In this document: one piece after another, positions 43,892-46,526 of the stretch
Layout: each line of letters starts with the position of its first letter
How positions within the stretch are numbered: position 1 is the stretch's first letter
Source: Sideroxydans sp.
GTDB taxonomy: Bacteria; Pseudomonadota; Gammaproteobacteria; Burkholderiales; Gallionellaceae
DNA: 46,526 nucleotides
Assembly: GCA_011620315.1 (NCBI GenBank)
Contig: WOZO01000119.1
Coordinates: 1-46,526 of the forward strand
Direction: 5' to 3'
Notes under the pieces: model-generated
What the model was told of the DNA's origin: nothing
What the model saw: only the letters and a program-made list of their open reading frames with translations
Databases searched by the model: none
Translations under genes and position numbers: made by a program

Positions 43892-45313
43892 ATGATGTCT
43901 TCAAGTTTGACCAGTGTCGCTTATCTCGGTGCGACGATTCTATTCATCCTCAGCCTCGGCGGTCTTTCCAACCCTGAGACCTCGCGCCGCGGCAACCTGT
44001 ACGGCATGATCGGCATGACCATCGCCGTGCTGGCCACGGTGTTCGGCCCGCGCGTCACGATGGACGGTCTGCCCTGGATCATCGGTGCGATGGTGGTGGG
44101 CGGCAGCATCGGTCTGTTCGCCGCACGCAAGGTGCAGATGACGCAGATGCCGGAACTGGTTGCGCTGATGCACAGTCTGGTCGGCCTGGCCGCCTGCCTG
44201 GTCGGCTTCGCCAATTACATCGACCCCATCGCGGCACTGAACCTGTCCAGCGCCGAGAAGGCGATCCACGAGATCGAGATATATGTCGGCATCCTGATCG
44301 GTGCGGTGACCTTCGCCGGATCGCTGATCGCCTTCGGCAAACTGTCCGGCAAGATCGGCGGCAAACCGCTGTTGCTGCCGGGACGTCACTTCCTGAATCT
44401 GATCGGCCTGCTGGTCGTCATCGCATTCGGCTACCAGTTCCTGCATGCGGAAACGATTGACGCGGGCATGTTCGCCCTGACCGTGATGACCGTGATCGCG
44501 CTGCTGTTCGGCATCCACATGGTGATGGCCATCGGCGGTGCCGACATGCCGGTGGTGGTGTCCATGCTAAATAGCTACTCCGGTTGGGCAGCGGCAGCGA
44601 CCGGCTTCATGCTGAATAACGACCTGCTCATCGTCACCGGCGCGCTGGTCGGTTCTAGCGGCGCGATCCTGTCCTACATCATGTGCCGCGCGATGAACCG
44701 CAACTTCATCAGCGTCATCGCGGGCGGCTTCGGTACCGGCGGCGGCAGCCCAGCCAAGGCGGGTGGAGAAGCACAACCGGCGGGAGAAGTGGTTGCCATC
44801 AGTGCTGCCGAGACGGCGGAACTTCTGCGCGACGCCAAGAATGTGATCATCGTGCCGGGTTACGGTATGGCCGTGGCGCAGGCGCAGCATGCGGTCAACG
44901 AGATCACCCAGGTGCTGCGCGAGAAGGGCGTCAATGTGCGCTTCGGCATCCACCCCGTGGCAGGCCGCATGCCCGGCCACATGAACGTGTTGCTGGCCGA
45001 AGCCAAAGTGCCTTACGACATCGTGATGGAGATGGACGAGATCAACGCGGACTTCCCGGACACCGATGTCTCCATCGTGATCGGCGCCAATGACATCGTT
45101 AATCCCGCTGCGCAGGAAGATCCGACTAGCCCCATCGCCGGAATGCCGGTACTGGAAGTATGGAAAGCCAAAACCTCCATCGTGATGAAGCGCAGCATGG
45201 CTTCGGGATATGCGGGTATTGAAAATCCACTGTTCTACAAAGAGAACAACCGCATGCTGTTCGGCGATGCCAAGAAGATGCTGGACGAAGTGCTGGTCGC
45301 GCTGAAGGCGTAA
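43892..45313 (+). CDS. pntB: NAD(P) transhydrogenase beta subunit
   Basis: 473 residues: about nine membrane helices (1-270) forming the proton channel half, then the NADP(H)-binding domain III with [38 protein letters not shown] and [20 protein letters not shown] lies upstream; ATG 43892 and ATG 43895 are both possible starts. A terminator follows. Supplies NADPH from NADH and proton-motive force. Confidence 0.96.
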   Translation: MMSSSLTSVAYLGATILFILSLGGLSNPETSRRGNLYGMIGMTIAVLATVFGPRVTMDGLPWIIGAMVVGGSIGLFAARKVQMTQMPELVALMHSLVGLAACLVGFANYIDPIAALNLSSAEKAIHEIEIYVGILIGAVTFAGSLIAFGKLSGKIGGKPLLLPGRHFLNLIGLLVVIAFGYQFLHAETIDAGMFALTVMTVIALLFGIHMVMAIGGADMPVVVSMLNSYSGWAAAATGFMLNNDLLIVTGALVGSSGAILSYIMCRAMNRNFISVIAGGFGTGGGSPAKAGGEAQPAGEVVAISAAETAELLRDAKNVIIVPGYGMAVAQAQHAVNEITQVLREKGVNVRFGIHPVAGRMPGHMNVLLAEAKVPYDIVMEMDEINADFPDTDVSIVIGANDIVNPAAQEDPTSPIAGMPVLEVWKAKTSIVMKRSMASGYAGIENPLFYKENNRMLFGDAKKMLDEVLVALKA

Positions 45314-45339
45314 AGCCTTCGCTGATGTGACTGAGAAAG

Positions 45340-45362
45340 GAGCCGCACAAGCGGCTCTTTTT
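45340..45362 (+). terminator. Rho-independent terminator after pntB
   Basis: A 7-bp perfect stem GAGCCGC/GCGGCTC (45340-45346 and 45351-45357) with loop ACAA is followed by five T, 27 bp after the pntB stop. Confidence 0.85.
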
Positions 45363-45443
45363 GTTTGTAGTTGAGATTGGAGGGCGAATTCTCGGCCTGT
45401 GTGGTCATGAGGATTTAAGGTCGCCACTTCCGCTTTGGTTAAG

Positions 45444-45517
45444 GGTTGTCGGATGTCAGCCCCCACGCGCCGCACGAACGAGTGCAGCAGCCCGTTCCGG
45501 GCTGACGTCGGACAACC
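45444..45517. mobile_element. IS91-family terminal palindrome (probable oriIS end)
   Basis: Left arm 45444-45462 and right arm 45499-45517 (GGTTGTC...CAGCCC and its complement) pair over 19 positions with one mismatch and one wobble. The region between them contains a smaller hairpin GCAC...GTGC around 45472-45485. It lies on the 3' side of the minus-strand IS91-family transposase, where such elements carry the hairpin that starts rolling-circle transposition. Flanking bases 45363-45443 show no gene. Confidence 0.65.
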
Positions 45518-45553
45518 GCTCCAAGGAGGAAACCGCGTGGGGTGCCGCTGCAC

Positions 45554-45790
45554 TCAGATCAGCGCGCAGGCTATGGGGATTTGATGGGGTATCTTTCGAC
45601 CTGCCGGGTCGATATGGTTTATCGGCGAGCGTAAGATTTCAATCAAGTCGTCGATTCCGTCATCGTTTGGACACACGTCTGCATCGTGTGCGGCCATCAA
45701 TGCAGCAATATGTGCCCGCCAGGCAAAGCCGCAGCCTGCCGGCCCAGACCGGCAACACGTTGCAGGGTCGTAAAACGCCATTATGTTCAT
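45554..45790 (-). CDS. Small ORF coupled to the IS91-family transposase
   Basis: 78 residues from ATG 45790, whose ATGA overlaps the transposase stop. The peptide has three cysteines near the start (TCCRSGPAGC) and an acidic middle (CPNDDGIDDLIEIL). It lies between transposase and terminal palindrome, so it would be an accessory gene of the element if real. No function recognised. Confidence 0.45.
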   Translation of the reverse strand: MNIMAFYDPATCCRSGPAGCGFAWRAHIAALMAAHDADVCPNDDGIDDLIEILRSPINHIDPAGRKIPHQIPIACALI

Positions 45791-46470
45791 GGCGGCCCCC
45801 GCAATCTAGGAGGTGCGCGTATCGGCAGGATGCGCGGCAGTGTCTCGATGATGTGCATCGGCGCACCGCAGTGCGGACAGACGAAGGTCGGTTGTGCCGC
45901 TTCGTTCGGCGCATCGATCACTTCGGACTCCACCGGCACGACCTGCAACAGCTCGCGTGCCCGCGCCAGATTCTCCCGCCGCCCGCCATTTGCGATCAAC
46001 CCATAGTGTCTGATGCGATGGAAGCCGGTGGGCAGCACATGCAGCAGGAAGCGACGCATGAACTCGCCGCTGCCGAGCGTCATCGTCTTGTGTTTCGTGT
46101 TCCCCTTGGCACGGTAGTCCTTCCACTTGAAGCTCACGCCGCGCTCGTCCAGCGCGAGGAGTCGGCTGTTCGAGATCGCCACCCGGTGCGTGTGGCGCGA
46201 CAGGTAGGCCAGTACCGCCGCAGGCCCCGCAAAGGGACGTTTGGCATACACCACCCATTCGCATCTTCGTAACGGAGCGAGCCAGTCGGAGAATGCCGTC
46301 GCATCACTCAAAGCGGTCGCGTCACCGAAGAACTGCAACTGCCCCATGCGACGGGACCTCGCCAGCTCCTCAAGGAAGCGCCGTCTGAACAACCGCGACA
46401 GCACGCGCACCGGCAGGAAGAACCCCGGCTTGCACGCGACCCAGCGTTCACCGTCCAATGACAGCCCGCC
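45787..46470 (-). pseudogene. IS91-family transposase, C-terminal fragment
   Basis: About 228 residues match the C-terminal half of IS91-type rolling-circle transposases: GGLSLDGERWVACKPGFFLP at the truncated start, then VYAKRPFAGPAAVLAYLSRHTHR, VSFKWKDYRAKG, GEFMRRFLLHVLPTGFHRIR, HYGLIANGGR and a C-terminal CPHCGAPM zinc-ribbon half. The N-terminal half with the HUH histidines is missing. The usual Y-x3-Y pair appears as YLSRH, with His in place of the second tyrosine. The frame upstream is cut at about 46470 by a fragment of a different transposase, so this copy cannot be active. Confidence 0.85.
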
Positions 46471-46471
46471 A

Positions 46472-46526
46472 CTTCGCCAATCCGCGATAGCGTGTCTTGC
46501 GGTGGCGGAACAGGTTCTTCACCACG
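46472..46526 (-). pseudogene. IS5-type transposase, C-terminal fragment (window edge)
   Basis: On the minus strand the window end encodes VVKNLFRHRKTRYRGLAK, closely resembling the near-C-terminal segment of IS5-family DDE transposases (which normally continues N-x-A-Q-L). After the last Lys the match stops and the sequence becomes IS91 transposase in another frame. The rest of this gene lies beyond the window. Confidence 0.65.

Noticed and set aside
45444-45517. Integron attC site or gene-cassette recombination site
   Set aside because: The palindrome superficially resembles a 59-base element, but the outer arms lack the RYYYAAC/GTTRRRY core sites, and the adjacent IS91-type transposase explains it better.

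Overview
The window is a GC-rich, densely packed piece of a betaproteobacterial chromosome. The gene orders rimP-nusA-infB-rbfA-truB-rpsO-pnp and uvrC-pgsA, a MutL without a visible MutH partner, and the protein sequences all fit the Nitrosomonadales; a Gallionellaceae-like iron oxidiser is my best guess, by inference only. No rRNA, phage or CRISPR array is present.

Layout. 1-2436: end of an unidentified gene, a REP-like hairpin, apt, an AT-rich HEPN-like ORFan, and mtnA. 2544-11037: transcription/translation operon with its own promoter and leader hairpin (rimP, nusA, infB, rbfA, truB), then rpsO and pnp, each followed by a terminator. 11061-14094: a uracil-DNA glycosylase-family protein, uvrC and pgsA. 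14091-14461: tRNA-Pro, tRNA-Arg and tRNA-His with promoter and terminator. 14507-16972: an NDP-sugar pyrophosphorylase-like protein and xseA. 17066-24625: a locus for adding 4-amino-4-deoxy-L-arabinose (L-Ara4N) to lipid A (arnT, a small flippase subunit, arnB, arnC, the two halves of ArnA as separate genes, arnD), broken by a small opposite-strand ORF and by an inverted array of 7-bp repeats. 24681-28121: signalling genes (HDOD protein; PAS-GAF-HD-GYP c-di-GMP phosphodiesterase overlapping a bacteriohemerythrin). 28072-32820, minus strand: mutL, a GNAT acetyltransferase, aroG and miaA.

32945-42150 is the most unusual part. Nine same-strand genes encode two TonB-dependent receptors, a His/Met-bearing exported protein with a C-terminal membrane anchor, a NapH/CcoG-like membrane polyferredoxin, a small CcdA/DsbD-like membrane protein with paired cysteines, a dedicated TonB-ExbB-ExbD motor, and a Tat-exported 14-cysteine four-helix copper-storage-like protein. 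I read this as a metal (probably copper) uptake, reduction and storage locus. The metal is inferred mainly from the last gene.

42312-45313: pntA-pntB (proton-translocating transhydrogenase) with promoter, leader hairpin and terminator. 45444-46526: degraded insertion sequences: a 5'-truncated IS91-family transposase with its terminal hairpin, joined directly to the 3' fragment of an IS5-type transposase.

Two features cut across regions. Inverted arrays of 7-bp repeats occur both upstream of arnD and inside the mutL coding sequence. Several genes use TTG or GTG starts supported by well-placed Shine-Dalgarno (SD) sequences (the HEPN gene, pnp, the 14507 gene, the first receptor).
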